Part shown: piece by piece, positions 51,556 through 59,766 of the stretch
Layout: each line of letters begins with the position of its first letter
How positions within the stretch are numbered: position 1 is the stretch's first letter
Assembly: GCA_019115085.1 (NCBI GenBank)
Contig: DXEF01000020.1
Span: 1-64,000, forward strand
Source: Candidatus Agathobaculum pullicola
Lineage (GTDB): Bacteria; Bacillota; Clostridia; Oscillospirales; Butyricicoccaceae
DNA: 64,000 nt
Direction: 5' to 3'
The notes under the pieces: generated by a model
What the model was told of the DNA's origin: nothing
What the model saw: only the letters and a program-made list of their open reading frames with translations
The model's database searches: none
Made by a program: the position numbers and the translations under genes

Positions 51556-52929
51556 ATGCGCATTATTATTGTAGGCTGCGGTAAGGTCGGTACGGCGCTG
51601 GCCGAGCAGCTTTCCGCGGAAGGACATGACCTGACCCTGGTTGACCTGTCCGAACGTAAGCTCACCGAGCTGACCAACACGCTGGATTTGACCTCAGTGA
51701 CCGGCAGCGGAACGAGCTACCATGTATTGGAGGAGGCAGGCGTGCGGGAAACCGACCTGTTGATTGCTGTCACGACACATGACGAGATTAATCTGCTCTC
51801 CTGCCTGATTGCCAGCAAAGCGGCAGGCTGTCACACCATCGCGCGTGTGCGCGACCCGGAATATGTGTCAGAGATTGGGTTTATTCGGGATGAGCTGGGT
51901 CTGTCCATGGTCATCAATCCAGAGTTGTCCACGGCGCGTGTGGTTTCACGCCTGATTCGTTTCCCGTCCGCTATCGGCGTGAGCACCTTTGCCAAAGGAC
52001 GTATTGAGCTGCTCGATATCCGCATCCCTGACGGCTCTCGTTTACACGGCATGGCGGTTTGCGATGTCAATCCGCTGCTTCACACCAATGCGCTGCTCTG
52101 CATGGTGCGCCGCGAGGGCCAGACCTTTATCCCAAAGGGGGATTTTATTCTATGCGCGGGCGACGATGTTACTGTGATCGTTCCGCCGCGTGAGCAGGCG
52201 GAATTTTTCCATCAGATTGGCGTGGCGAACGACCATATCCGTTCGGCAATGCTGATTGGCGGCGGAAAAACCTCTTATTTCCTTGCGAAAATGCTGATTG
52301 ATACCGGTATTTCGGTTAAAATCATTGAAAATCGTCTGGAGCGCTGTGAGGCCCTGTCCGAACTGCTGCCAGGCGCGACCATTATCCATGGTGACGGCAC
52401 CGACCGCGATTTGCTGGACGAGGAAGGTCTATCCAAGTGTGAGGCGTTTGCCGCGCTGACTGGCATGGACGAGGAGAATATCCTGCTTTCGCTGCATGCG
52501 GGGCGACACTCTAAGGCAAAGCTGTTCACTAAGGTCAACCGTGTGAACTTTGAAGAGGTCATTGAGAGCCTGCCCATTGGCACTGTCGTTCGCCCCAAGG
52601 TGACGACGGCCGAGCTGATCGGTCAGTATACCCGCGCGATGCAGAACTCCATGGGCTCCAATGTGGAAACGCTGCACCAGCTCGGCGGCGCGGAGGCACT
52701 TGAATTTCGCGTGGCGGCGCATGATTTGATTGGAGTACCGCTGCAGGACATGCCCATCCGACCGGATGTGCTGCTGTGCTGCATCAATCGCAAAGGACGC
52801 CGTATCATTCCGCGTGGGCGCGATGTACTGCGGGAAGGGGATACCGTTATTGTGGTGTCCAACCGGCGTGGTATGAATGATTTGCAGGATATTTTCCGGA
52901 CGGACACGGCGGGGGATGCAACGCAATGA
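51556..52929 (+). CDS. trkA: Trk potassium uptake NAD-binding protein TrkA
   Basis: Cytoplasmic gating subunit of the Trk potassium transporter. The 457-residue protein has two RCK units, each with a Rossmann domain (IIIVGCGKVGTALAEQL; AMLIGGGKTSYFLAKML) and a TrkA-C domain (LLDIRIPDGSRLHGM; FRVAAHDLIGVPLQDM). The duplicated form is that of enterobacterial TrkA rather than single-unit KtrA. GATCGGAGGCG precedes ATG 51556. Its stop overlaps trkH (ATGA). Confidence 0.95.
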   Translation: MRIIIVGCGKVGTALAEQLSAEGHDLTLVDLSERKLTELTNTLDLTSVTGSGTSYHVLEEAGVRETDLLIAVTTHDEINLLSCLIASKAAGCHTIARVRDPEYVSEIGFIRDELGLSMVINPELSTARVVSRLIRFPSAIGVSTFAKGRIELLDIRIPDGSRLHGMAVCDVNPLLHTNALLCMVRREGQTFIPKGDFILCAGDDVTVIVPPREQAEFFHQIGVANDHIRSAMLIGGGKTSYFLAKMLIDTGISVKIIENRLERCEALSELLPGATIIHGDGTDRDLLDEEGLSKCEAFAALTGMDEENILLSLHAGRHSKAKLFTKVNRVNFEEVIESLPIGTVVRPKVTTAELIGQYTRAMQNSMGSNVETLHQLGGAEALEFRVAAHDLIGVPLQDMPIRPDVLLCCINRKGRRIIPRGRDVLREGDTVIVVSNRRGMNDLQDIFRTDTAGDATQ

Positions 52930-54371
52930 ATCATGCTATGGTACGCTACCTTATCGGCTGGATGCTGGGCGTGGAATCCCTGTTCCTGCTCCTTCCGATG
53001 CTGACCGCCATCCTGTACCGTGAGCATGTGGTGATGGCTTATTTGGCAACTGCCGTGATTTGTCTGGCGTTTTCCGCTCTGTTTTGTCATAAAAGACCGA
53101 AAAATACCCGCTTTTACGCGCGAGAGGGCTTTGTTACCGTTGCGTTGTGCTGGATTGTGCTGGCGCTGACCGGCGCGCTGCCGTTTTTATTCAGCGGCGA
53201 AATCCCGTTTGTGGTGGATGCGCTGTTTGAAACGGTTTCCGGTTTTACCACCACCGGCGCCACTATCCTGAGCGATGTGGAAGCACTCTCGCACGCATCG
53301 CTGCTTTGGCGCAGCCTGACCCATTGGGTTGGCGGCATGGGTGTGCTGGTGTTCATGCTGATTGTGCTGCCGCTGGCGGGTGGACAGACCATCCACCTGA
53401 TGCGCGCAGAAAGCCCCGGTCCGTCGGTCAACAAGCTCTCGCCCCATCTCCGTGACACTGCGATGTATCTGTACGGCATCTATTTCGGCATGACCGTGCT
53501 GGAGATTGTGCTGCTGATGCTGGGCGGTATGCCGTTGTTTGACGCGGCCTGCACCTCTATGGCAACCGCGGGCACGGGTGGCTTCGGAATCTGGAATAGC
53601 TCGATTGCATACTATGACAGCTATTATCTACAAGGTGTTGTCACGATTTTCATGATTCTGTTCGGCATCAATTTTAGTGTTTATTTCCTGCTGCTCATGC
53701 GGCGCTGGAAAAACGCCTTTCGCATCGAAGAAGTGCGCGTGTATCTGGGCGTGATTATTGCTTCCTCGGTGCTAATTGCCATCAATGTCCGGCCGATGTT
53801 TTCAAACTTTTTCCAAAGTTTCCATCATGCCGCCTTTCAGGTGGCATCCATCATCACAACCACCGGCTTTTCTACCGTGGACTTTAATCAGTGGCCCGCA
53901 TTCAGCAAAGCACTGCTTGTGCTGCTCATGTTTATCGGCGCATGTGCCGGTTCGACCGGCGGCGGCATGAAATGCTCGCGTATTCTGCTGATGTGCAAGA
54001 GTATTCGCAAGGAAATGCAGTTTCTGATCCATCCGCGGGCGGTGCGCGTCAATAAGATGGATGGTCGCCGCGTGCAGCATGAGGTGATGCGCTCGGTCAA
54101 TGTGTTTATGATCGCCTATCTGCTGCTGTTCATCGTGTCCGTGCTGCTGCTGTCAATCACCAATGAAGAGCTTATCACCAACTTCACTGCCGTGGCGACG
54201 ACGCTCAACAACGTCGGCCCGGGTCTGGAGTTGGTCGGTCCGGCGGCTAACTTCGGCTTTTTCTCGCCCTTGAGCAAGATTGTCCTGATGTTCGATATGC
54301 TTGCGGGCCGCCTGGAAGTGTTCCCGATGCTGCTGCTGTTCGCTCCGGCGACCTGGCAGCGCGAAAAGTAA
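52926..54371 (+). CDS. trkH: Trk potassium transporter membrane subunit TrkH
   Basis: The 481-residue potassium channel-like subunit has four pore loops: VSGFTTTGATIL, MATAGTGGFGIW, IITTTGFSTVDF and ATTLNNVGPGLE, with about ten membrane helices around them. LAGRLEVFPMLLL near the C-terminus is typical of the family. It overlaps trkA by 4 nt and is followed by a strong terminator. Confidence 0.96.
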   Translation: MNHAMVRYLIGWMLGVESLFLLLPMLTAILYREHVVMAYLATAVICLAFSALFCHKRPKNTRFYAREGFVTVALCWIVLALTGALPFLFSGEIPFVVDALFETVSGFTTTGATILSDVEALSHASLLWRSLTHWVGGMGVLVFMLIVLPLAGGQTIHLMRAESPGPSVNKLSPHLRDTAMYLYGIYFGMTVLEIVLLMLGGMPLFDAACTSMATAGTGGFGIWNSSIAYYDSYYLQGVVTIFMILFGINFSVYFLLLMRRWKNAFRIEEVRVYLGVIIASSVLIAINVRPMFSNFFQSFHHAAFQVASIITTTGFSTVDFNQWPAFSKALLVLLMFIGACAGSTGGGMKCSRILLMCKSIRKEMQFLIHPRAVRVNKMDGRRVQHEVMRSVNVFMIAYLLLFIVSVLLLSITNEELITNFTAVATTLNNVGPGLELVGPAANFGFFSPLSKIVLMFDMLAGRLEVFPMLLLFAPATWQREK

Positions 54372-54379
54372 ACCAAACA

Positions 54380-54408
54380 GAAAACGCTCGCTTATGCGAG
54401 CGTTTTTT
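54380..54408 (+). terminator. Terminator after trkH
   Basis: AAAACGCTCGC, TTAT, GCGAGCGTTTTTT. Confidence 0.93.
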
Positions 54409-54567
54409 GTTATCTCGGTGGGCTGCTGATGGACTTCGCGGTCATCACATCCATTACCATGCGCCGCACCATATTTTGTATGGGGTATCCTTTGCTTCTT
54501 GCGCCCCGAAAGCCGCAAGGGCGTGCGCCGGAAACCGACGTACGCCCCTGTTTTGCAGCTCTCCTGT

Positions 54568-56295
54568 TTACTTGACAATCTCCTTGGCAGCAGCCATCAG
54601 CGCCTCCACCTTGGCAGCGGCGTCTGCCTTGCTGTCGCCCTTGGCCATGATGTAAACCTTGACTTTAGGCTCGGTGCCGGACGGACGAATGATAAATGTT
54701 GTGCCGCCCTCCAGCTCATAGTACATCACATTCTGGCCCTTCAGCTCCATCTGCTCGACCTTGCCGTCCGCCATGCAGGTGCGCGTGCCGGGCATATAGT
54801 CACGGGTATATTCCACCTTGTCCGGGCCGATCACCGTCAGCGGCTTGTCGCGCAGCTCGGCCATCAGCTCTTTCATGCGCTGCAAACCGGATACGCCGGG
54901 CATGGTGATAGAGATGGTATGCTCGCAATAGTAGCCGTATTTCTCGTACATTTCTTCCATTGCATCGTATAGGGTCTTACCCTGCGTGCGGTAATAGGCC
55001 GCCATCTCCGCGATCAGCATGGAAGCGGTGACCGCGTCCTTATCGCGCGCATAGTCGCCGCACAGGTAACCGTAGGACTCCTCAAAGGCAAAGATATACT
55101 CGTGCGAGCCGGTCGTCTCGAACTGCTTGATCTTCTCGGCGAGGAACTTAAAGCCGGTGAATGTCTCAAAGCAGTCCACGCCGTTCTTGTTGGCCGCCGC
55201 GCGCGCCATCTCGGTGGTAACGATGGACTTGAGCACCGCCGGATGCGCGGGCATGGTGTTTGTCAGCTTCTTGGCGGTGATGATGTAATCGGTCAGCAAT
55301 ACGCCCACCTGATTGCCCGACAGGGTGACATAATCGCCGGCCTTGTCCTTAAGGACGATACCGGTACGGTCCGCGTCCGGGTCAGTGCCGATGATGAGAT
55401 CCACGTTATTCTGCTTTGCCAGCTCGATGGCGAGGTTAAAGCCTTCTTTGTACTCCGGATTCGGGTTTTTAACGGTCGGGAAGTCGCCGTCGATCTTCAT
55501 CTGCCCGGGCTCACAAATGATGTGCTTGTAGCCCAGACGGCGCAGAATCTCGGGCACCAGACGGTAGCCCGCGCCGTGGAACGGGGTGTAGACCAGCTTA
55601 AACTCGTCCGCAACCTGCTTAACGCAATCCGGGTTGACCGCAACCTTGATGACCTCGCTGAGATATGCCTCGTCGGTTTCGCGGCTCAAAATACGAATCA
55701 TACCGTCCGCAACCGCCTTGTCGTAGTCCGCGGTTTTGACATCGGTGAAGATATCGGTTGCCGCCATTTCCTTGGCGACTACATCGGCCTCGGCGGGCGG
55801 AAGCTGCGCGCCGTCCTCCCAGTAGACCTTATAGCCGTTATATTCCTTGGGGTTGTGGGAGGCAGTGATGTTGATGCCCGCAATGCAGCCATAATGGCGC
55901 ACGGCAAAGGACAGCTCAGGCGTGGGGCGCAGTTCATCAAACAGCAGCGCCTTGATGCCGTTTGCTGCAAGGATGCAGGCGGACTGCTTGGCAAACTCAG
56001 GTGAGAAATGACGGCTGTCATAGGCGATTGCAACGCCGCGATCCATTGCGGCCTGTCCGTTGGAAACCACCAGATTGGCAAGCCCCTGCGCTGCCTGCCC
56101 GACCGTAAAGCGGTTCATACGGTTCAGGCCGATACCCAGCACACCGCGTAGACCAGCGGTGCCGAATGACAGGGGCGCGAAAAAGCGGCTTTCGATCTCT
56201 TCGTTGTTATTCTCTACTGCGCGCAGTTCTGCGCGTTCTTCTTCTGAAAGCGCCTGGCAGTCCAGCCAGCTCTTATATTCCGACATATAATCCAT
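54568..56295 (-). CDS. pgcA: Phosphoglucomutase/phosphomannomutase (alpha-D-phosphohexomutase)
   Basis: Interconverts glucose-1-phosphate and glucose-6-phosphate, feeding glycogen and wall precursors. The 575-residue protein shows FGTAGLRGVLG at the start, the phosphoserine loop GINITASHNPKEYNGYK, metal loop GTDPDADRTG, sugar loop FEESYGYL and the phosphate-binding FIIRPSGTEPKVK. The length and insertions match the PgcA type of Bacillota. GAGGTGA precedes the ATG. The glycogen genes lie further downstream in this window on the same strand. Confidence 0.95.
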   Translation of the reverse strand: MDYMSEYKSWLDCQALSEEERAELRAVENNNEEIESRFFAPLSFGTAGLRGVLGIGLNRMNRFTVGQAAQGLANLVVSNGQAAMDRGVAIAYDSRHFSPEFAKQSACILAANGIKALLFDELRPTPELSFAVRHYGCIAGINITASHNPKEYNGYKVYWEDGAQLPPAEADVVAKEMAATDIFTDVKTADYDKAVADGMIRILSRETDEAYLSEVIKVAVNPDCVKQVADEFKLVYTPFHGAGYRLVPEILRRLGYKHIICEPGQMKIDGDFPTVKNPNPEYKEGFNLAIELAKQNNVDLIIGTDPDADRTGIVLKDKAGDYVTLSGNQVGVLLTDYIITAKKLTNTMPAHPAVLKSIVTTEMARAAANKNGVDCFETFTGFKFLAEKIKQFETTGSHEYIFAFEESYGYLCGDYARDKDAVTASMLIAEMAAYYRTQGKTLYDAMEEMYEKYGYYCEHTISITMPGVSGLQRMKELMAELRDKPLTVIGPDKVEYTRDYMPGTRTCMADGKVEQMELKGQNVMYYELEGGTTFIIRPSGTEPKVKVYIMAKGDSKADAAAKVEALMAAAKEIVK

Positions 56296-56339
56296 TGGTA
56301 TTCACCTCATCCTGTTATTTGGCAAAAGCCACTAATTAA

Positions 56340-56367
56340 ATTATACAATATCTGTCTGTCAATGCAA
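56340..56367 (-). promoter_or_regulatory. Promoter of the phosphoglucomutase gene
   Basis: On the minus strand TTGCAT, 16 bp, TATAAT (56345-56340). The rest of the 310-bp gap up to murT holds no gene. Confidence 0.68.
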
Positions 56368-56540
56368 GGGGCATTGCGCGAATTCATACATATTCCAATG
56401 CACTCCGGTATCTTTTCACAAATAACACATTGATTTTTTGTGCATTTTCATGTATATGGCCTTGGCAACCGTACTCGCCAAACTGATGAATTTTTTGCGC
56501 AGCTTTTGTGCAGAATGACATGACCAATGGATTTCCATGC

Positions 56541-56569
56541 TTGTACTATGCGGGAAAATGCGGTATACT
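56541..56569 (+). promoter_or_regulatory. Promoter of murT-gatD
   Basis: TTGTAC, 17 bp, TATACT (56564-56569). Confidence 0.7.
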
Positions 56570-56606
56570 TCATTTATATGAAATTGACAGATAGAGGGGT
56601 TATTCT

Positions 56607-57977
56607 ATGAAGCTGAAAACCCGGCTGGCCGTTGCGGTGTGCAAGGCCTCGGGTGCTGTCCTGCGCAAGCTTGGGCGCGGCGGCACCAATCTGCCCGGCA
56701 AGCTGGCGCTGAAAATCGACAAAAATATCCTCGGGGAGCTGTCGCGCGGCGTTAAGGTCACGGTTGTGACCGGCACCAACGGCAAAACCACGACCTCGCG
56801 CATGATTGAGCAAGCGTTTGCCGATGCGGGGCTGAAATACTTTTCCAACAAATCGGGCGCAAACCTGCTGACCGGTATCATTGCCGTGTTCGCGCAGCAC
56901 TGCACGATTTCGGGCAAATGCCCGTATACGCACGCGCTGATTGAGTGCGATGAGGCTGCTTTCCGCCGGACAAGTGCATTTCTGCCGGTCGAGTGCCTTG
57001 TGGTCAACAACATTTTCCGCGACCAGCTCGACCGCTATGGCGAAATCACGCATACCTTAAACGCCATTCGTGAGGGCATTACCCATGTGCCGGATGCAAC
57101 GCTATGCCTGAACGCGGATTGTTCACTGACCGCCTCGCTTGCGCAGAAAATCCCCAATAAGGTGCTATGGTTTGGCGTTAATGTTCCGATTTACGAGAAT
57201 GCGGCGCATGAACTGTCGGATGCGCCCTACTGCATCCACTGCAAAACCGAATACCAGTACGACTATATCACCTACGGCCACCTCGGCGGCTTCCGTTGCC
57301 CCAAATGCGGCTATCATCGGCATGAGCCGGATGTTGCGGTGACGAAAATTCTCTCCTCTGGCGCGGATTCGTCCGATATTGAACTTTCTATCTGCGGCCG
57401 CATGCACGAGGTGCACGTCAATCTGCCGGGTGGTTACAATATCTATAACGCGGCGGCCGCGGCGGCGGCATCGCATGTGGTCGGCATCGACGAGGAGACA
57501 GCGGTCGGCGCGCTCGGCCAGTTCGAGTGCGGCTTCGGCCGCGCCGAGCAGTTTACGCTGGGCAAGGCGCAGGCGCGTATGATGCTGGTGAAAAACCCGG
57601 CGGGCTTCAATCAGGTCATCAATCTGATCGCCAACGACAAGGGGACCTGCAAGCTGGCTTTTCTGCTCAACGACCGCTTTGCGGACGGTACGGACATCAG
57701 CTGGATTTGGGACGTGAATTTTGAGGCGCTGGCCGAACAGGAAGCGCGGTTTACGCGTATCCTGGTCTCGGGTGTGCGCGCGGATGATATGGCGCTCCGT
57801 CTGAAATATGCAGGCTTTACGACCGACCGTATTGAGGTGATCCGGGAGTACGACGCACTGATCGAGCAGATCGGCGCAGATGAAACACCCGCCTTCCTGA
57901 TGCCAACCTATACGGCGATGTTTGATTTGCGCGGCGAGATTGCCAAGCATACGGACGTCAAGGCGTTCTATGAATAA
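56607..57977 (+). CDS. murT: Lipid II isoglutaminyl synthase, MurT subunit
   Basis: With GatD it amidates the D-Glu of lipid II to D-isoglutamine. The 456-residue Mur-ligase-like protein has the P-loop VVTGTNGKTTTSRMIEQ, a four-Cys zinc ribbon (YCIHCKTEY ... FRCPKCGYH, about residues 208-235) and the C-terminal DUF1727 domain (IWDVNFEAL, VSGVRADDMALRLKYAG). gatD starts 15 nt downstream. Confidence 0.95.
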   Translation: MKLKTRLAVAVCKASGAVLRKLGRGGTNLPGKLALKIDKNILGELSRGVKVTVVTGTNGKTTTSRMIEQAFADAGLKYFSNKSGANLLTGIIAVFAQHCTISGKCPYTHALIECDEAAFRRTSAFLPVECLVVNNIFRDQLDRYGEITHTLNAIREGITHVPDATLCLNADCSLTASLAQKIPNKVLWFGVNVPIYENAAHELSDAPYCIHCKTEYQYDYITYGHLGGFRCPKCGYHRHEPDVAVTKILSSGADSSDIELSICGRMHEVHVNLPGGYNIYNAAAAAAASHVVGIDEETAVGALGQFECGFGRAEQFTLGKAQARMMLVKNPAGFNQVINLIANDKGTCKLAFLLNDRFADGTDISWIWDVNFEALAEQEARFTRILVSGVRADDMALRLKYAGFTTDRIEVIREYDALIEQIGADETPAFLMPTYTAMFDLRGEIAKHTDVKAFYE

Positions 57978-57992
57978 AGGGGAGGGGACGAC

Positions 57993-58730
57993 ATGCAACT
58001 GAATATCTGCCATCTGTACCCCGATATTTTGAACCTGTACGGCGACCGGGGTAATATCATTACCATGAAGCGGCGGCTGGAAGCGCGCGGCATTGGGGTC
58101 ACGGTGGAAGAATGCTCCATCGGTCAGCCGATTGACATTGACAAATATGATATTTTCTTCATCGGCGGTGGACAGGATTTCGAGCAGGAGGTGCTGCTGC
58201 GCGACCTTGCTGCGGGCAAGGGCCGCGATATCTGTACCGCGGTTGAGGAGGGCAAGGTGTTTCTTGCTATCTGCGGCGGCTACCAGATGCTGGGGCAGTA
58301 CTACAAAACGTGGGACGGCAACCAGTTGGACTTTATCGGCGCCATCAATGTGCATACGATTGGCGCAAAAGAGCGCATGATTGGCAACTATATGTACCGA
58401 ACGACGCCCGAAAGCGGCGGAACAATTGTGGTTGGATTTGAGAATCACTCGGGCAAGACCTATCTTGGTGAGGACGTGGCCCCGCTGGGCATGATGCTCA
58501 AGGGCTATGGCAACAACGGGGAGGACCAGACCGAGGGCGCGCGCTACAAAAATGTGTTTGCAACCTATTCGCACGGCTCGCTTTTGCCCAAGAATCCTGC
58601 GCTGTGCGATTTCATTCTGCATGCCGCGCTGCGCCACAAATATGATGGCGCGGAACCGCTCACGCCGCTCGATGACACGTTGGAAAACCGCGCGCATGAC
58701 TATATGGAAGAGCGGCTGCGCCGGGGCTAA
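57993..58730 (+). CDS. gatD: Lipid II isoglutaminyl synthase, glutaminase subunit GatD
   Basis: Supplies ammonia from glutamine to MurT. The 245-residue class I amidotransferase-like protein has [21 protein letters not shown] at the start, the nucleophile Cys in [14 protein letters not shown] and the His in [14 protein letters not shown] context ([13 protein letters not shown]). AGGGGAGGGG precedes the ATG. It is the last gene of the murT unit; a Mn-riboswitch unit starts right after. Confidence 0.95.
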   Translation: MQLNICHLYPDILNLYGDRGNIITMKRRLEARGIGVTVEECSIGQPIDIDKYDIFFIGGGQDFEQEVLLRDLAAGKGRDICTAVEEGKVFLAICGGYQMLGQYYKTWDGNQLDFIGAINVHTIGAKERMIGNYMYRTTPESGGTIVVGFENHSGKTYLGEDVAPLGMMLKGYGNNGEDQTEGARYKNVFATYSHGSLLPKNPALCDFILHAALRHKYDGAEPLTPLDDTLENRAHDYMEERLRRG

Positions 58731-58759
58731 GCCCTGTGCGTGGGTTTGGCCGAGTGATA

Positions 58760-58788
58760 TTGACTTTATTCGCCGCATATGGTATCAT
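58760..58788 (+). promoter_or_regulatory. Promoter of the Mn riboswitch-mntP unit
   Basis: TTGACT, 17 bp, TATCAT with TGG before the -10. Confidence 0.75.
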
Positions 58789-58797
58789 AGGCGGTAA

Positions 58798-58927
58798 TAA
58801 GGGAGTAGTCGGCGCGGACTTGTTCCATTCCGCGCGGCAGGGCCAACATACTGGGGAGGACGCTCCTCTGGTTCTGCATGAAATGACGAGACTTATCTGT
58901 TTTACGGCGGATGGGTCTCTTTTTTTA
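58798..58927 (+). promoter_or_regulatory. yybP-ykoY manganese riboswitch with terminator
   Basis: The conserved blocks of this class are present: AAGGGAGTAGTCGGC (58799-58813), CCAACATACT in the second binding loop (about 58843-58852) and GACGAGAC (58885-58892). ATAAG/CTTAT (58797-58801/58892-58896) closes the aptamer. The same 3' strand pairs in a terminator (58888-58899 with 58908-58919, then seven T), so closing the aptamer blocks termination. Manganese should thus switch on mntP. Confidence 0.93.
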
Positions 58928-58966
58928 TGCCCGTTCGGCGCTGCGAACGACAAGGAGGAAAAGGAA

Positions 58967-59530
58967 ATGGTTTTACTGGAGTTATTTATCATTGCCGTCG
59001 GTCTGTCGATGGATGCCTTTGCGGTCTCCATCTGCAAGGGATTGAGCGTGCGCACATTACGTGCGCGGCATGCGCTTATCACGGGTGCGCATTTTGGCGG
59101 TTTTCAGGCGTTGATGCCGCTTTTGGGGTTCGCGTTGGGCGTGCGCTTTCAAACGCTGATTACCAGCGTTGACCACTGGATTGCGTTTGTGCTGCTGGCG
59201 CTCATCGGCGGCAATATGGTGCGCGAGTCGCGGGGCACCGATGAGGAAAACCTCAGCGATTCGTTTTCCTTTGCCACGATGCTGCCGCTGGCCGTTGCGA
59301 CCAGTATTGACGCGCTGGCCGTCGGCGTGACGTTTGCGTTTTTGCAGGTGGAAATTATTCCCGCGGTCAGCCTGATTGGCTGCACAACATTTGCGCTGTC
59401 CTGTGTGGGTGTCAAGGTCGGGCATGTATTCGGTGCGAAGTATAAGTCGCGCGCGGAATTGTTTGGTGGCGTGGTGCTCATCCTGATGGGCCTGAAAATC
59501 CTGCTGGAGCATCTGGGGCTGCTGGGCTGA
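58967..59530 (+). CDS. mntP: Manganese efflux pump MntP
   Basis: The 187-residue membrane protein has six helices in two repeats, each with the acidic motif of the family ([16 protein letters not shown] and [16 protein letters not shown]). It exports manganese. AAGGAGGAAAAGG precedes ATG 58967. The Mn-sensing riboswitch directly upstream fits this function. Confidence 0.96.
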   Translation: MVLLELFIIAVGLSMDAFAVSICKGLSVRTLRARHALITGAHFGGFQALMPLLGFALGVRFQTLITSVDHWIAFVLLALIGGNMVRESRGTDEENLSDSFSFATMLPLAVATSIDALAVGVTFAFLQVEIIPAVSLIGCTTFALSCVGVKVGHVFGAKYKSRAELFGGVVLILMGLKILLEHLGLLG

Positions 59531-59543
59531 GAATAAGGAAAAT

Positions 59544-59573
59544 AAAAAGGACGCCGTCAAGCGTCCTTTTTTC
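59544..59573 (+). terminator. Terminator after mntP
   Basis: AAAAAGGACGC, CGTCAA, GCGTCCTTTTTT. Confidence 0.93.
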
Positions 59574-59626
59574 GCGCCGTAAGGCACGCATGCAATAGAA
59601 TTTGGGCAATGCCGCCCGAAAGTCAT

Positions 59627-59759
59627 AAAAAGCCCGGCTAAGCCGGGCTTTTTATACAAGAGCAAAGAAAAGTTTCGTGTATCGGAACTTTTCTCGCTGA
59701 GGACGCATCCGCGCAGCGCGCGGTGCGTCCTAAACTAGATGGAAGCTGTAGATTCCATC
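59627..59759. repeat. Run of four hairpins between mntP and glgP
   Basis: AAAAAGCCCGGC-TAA-GCCGGGCTTTTT (59627-59653), GAAAAGTT/AACTTTTC (59668-59695), GGACGCA/TGCGTCC (59701-59730) and GATGGAA/TTCCATC (59739-59759). The first looks like a bidirectional terminator; the others lie between it and the glgP stop. Confidence 0.78.
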
Positions 59760-59766
59760 GAAGTTT

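Noticed and set aside
54432..54567. Short plus-strand frame between trkH and the phosphoglucomutase gene
   Set aside because: No ribosome site, no promoter, and it runs into the 3' end of the opposite gene.
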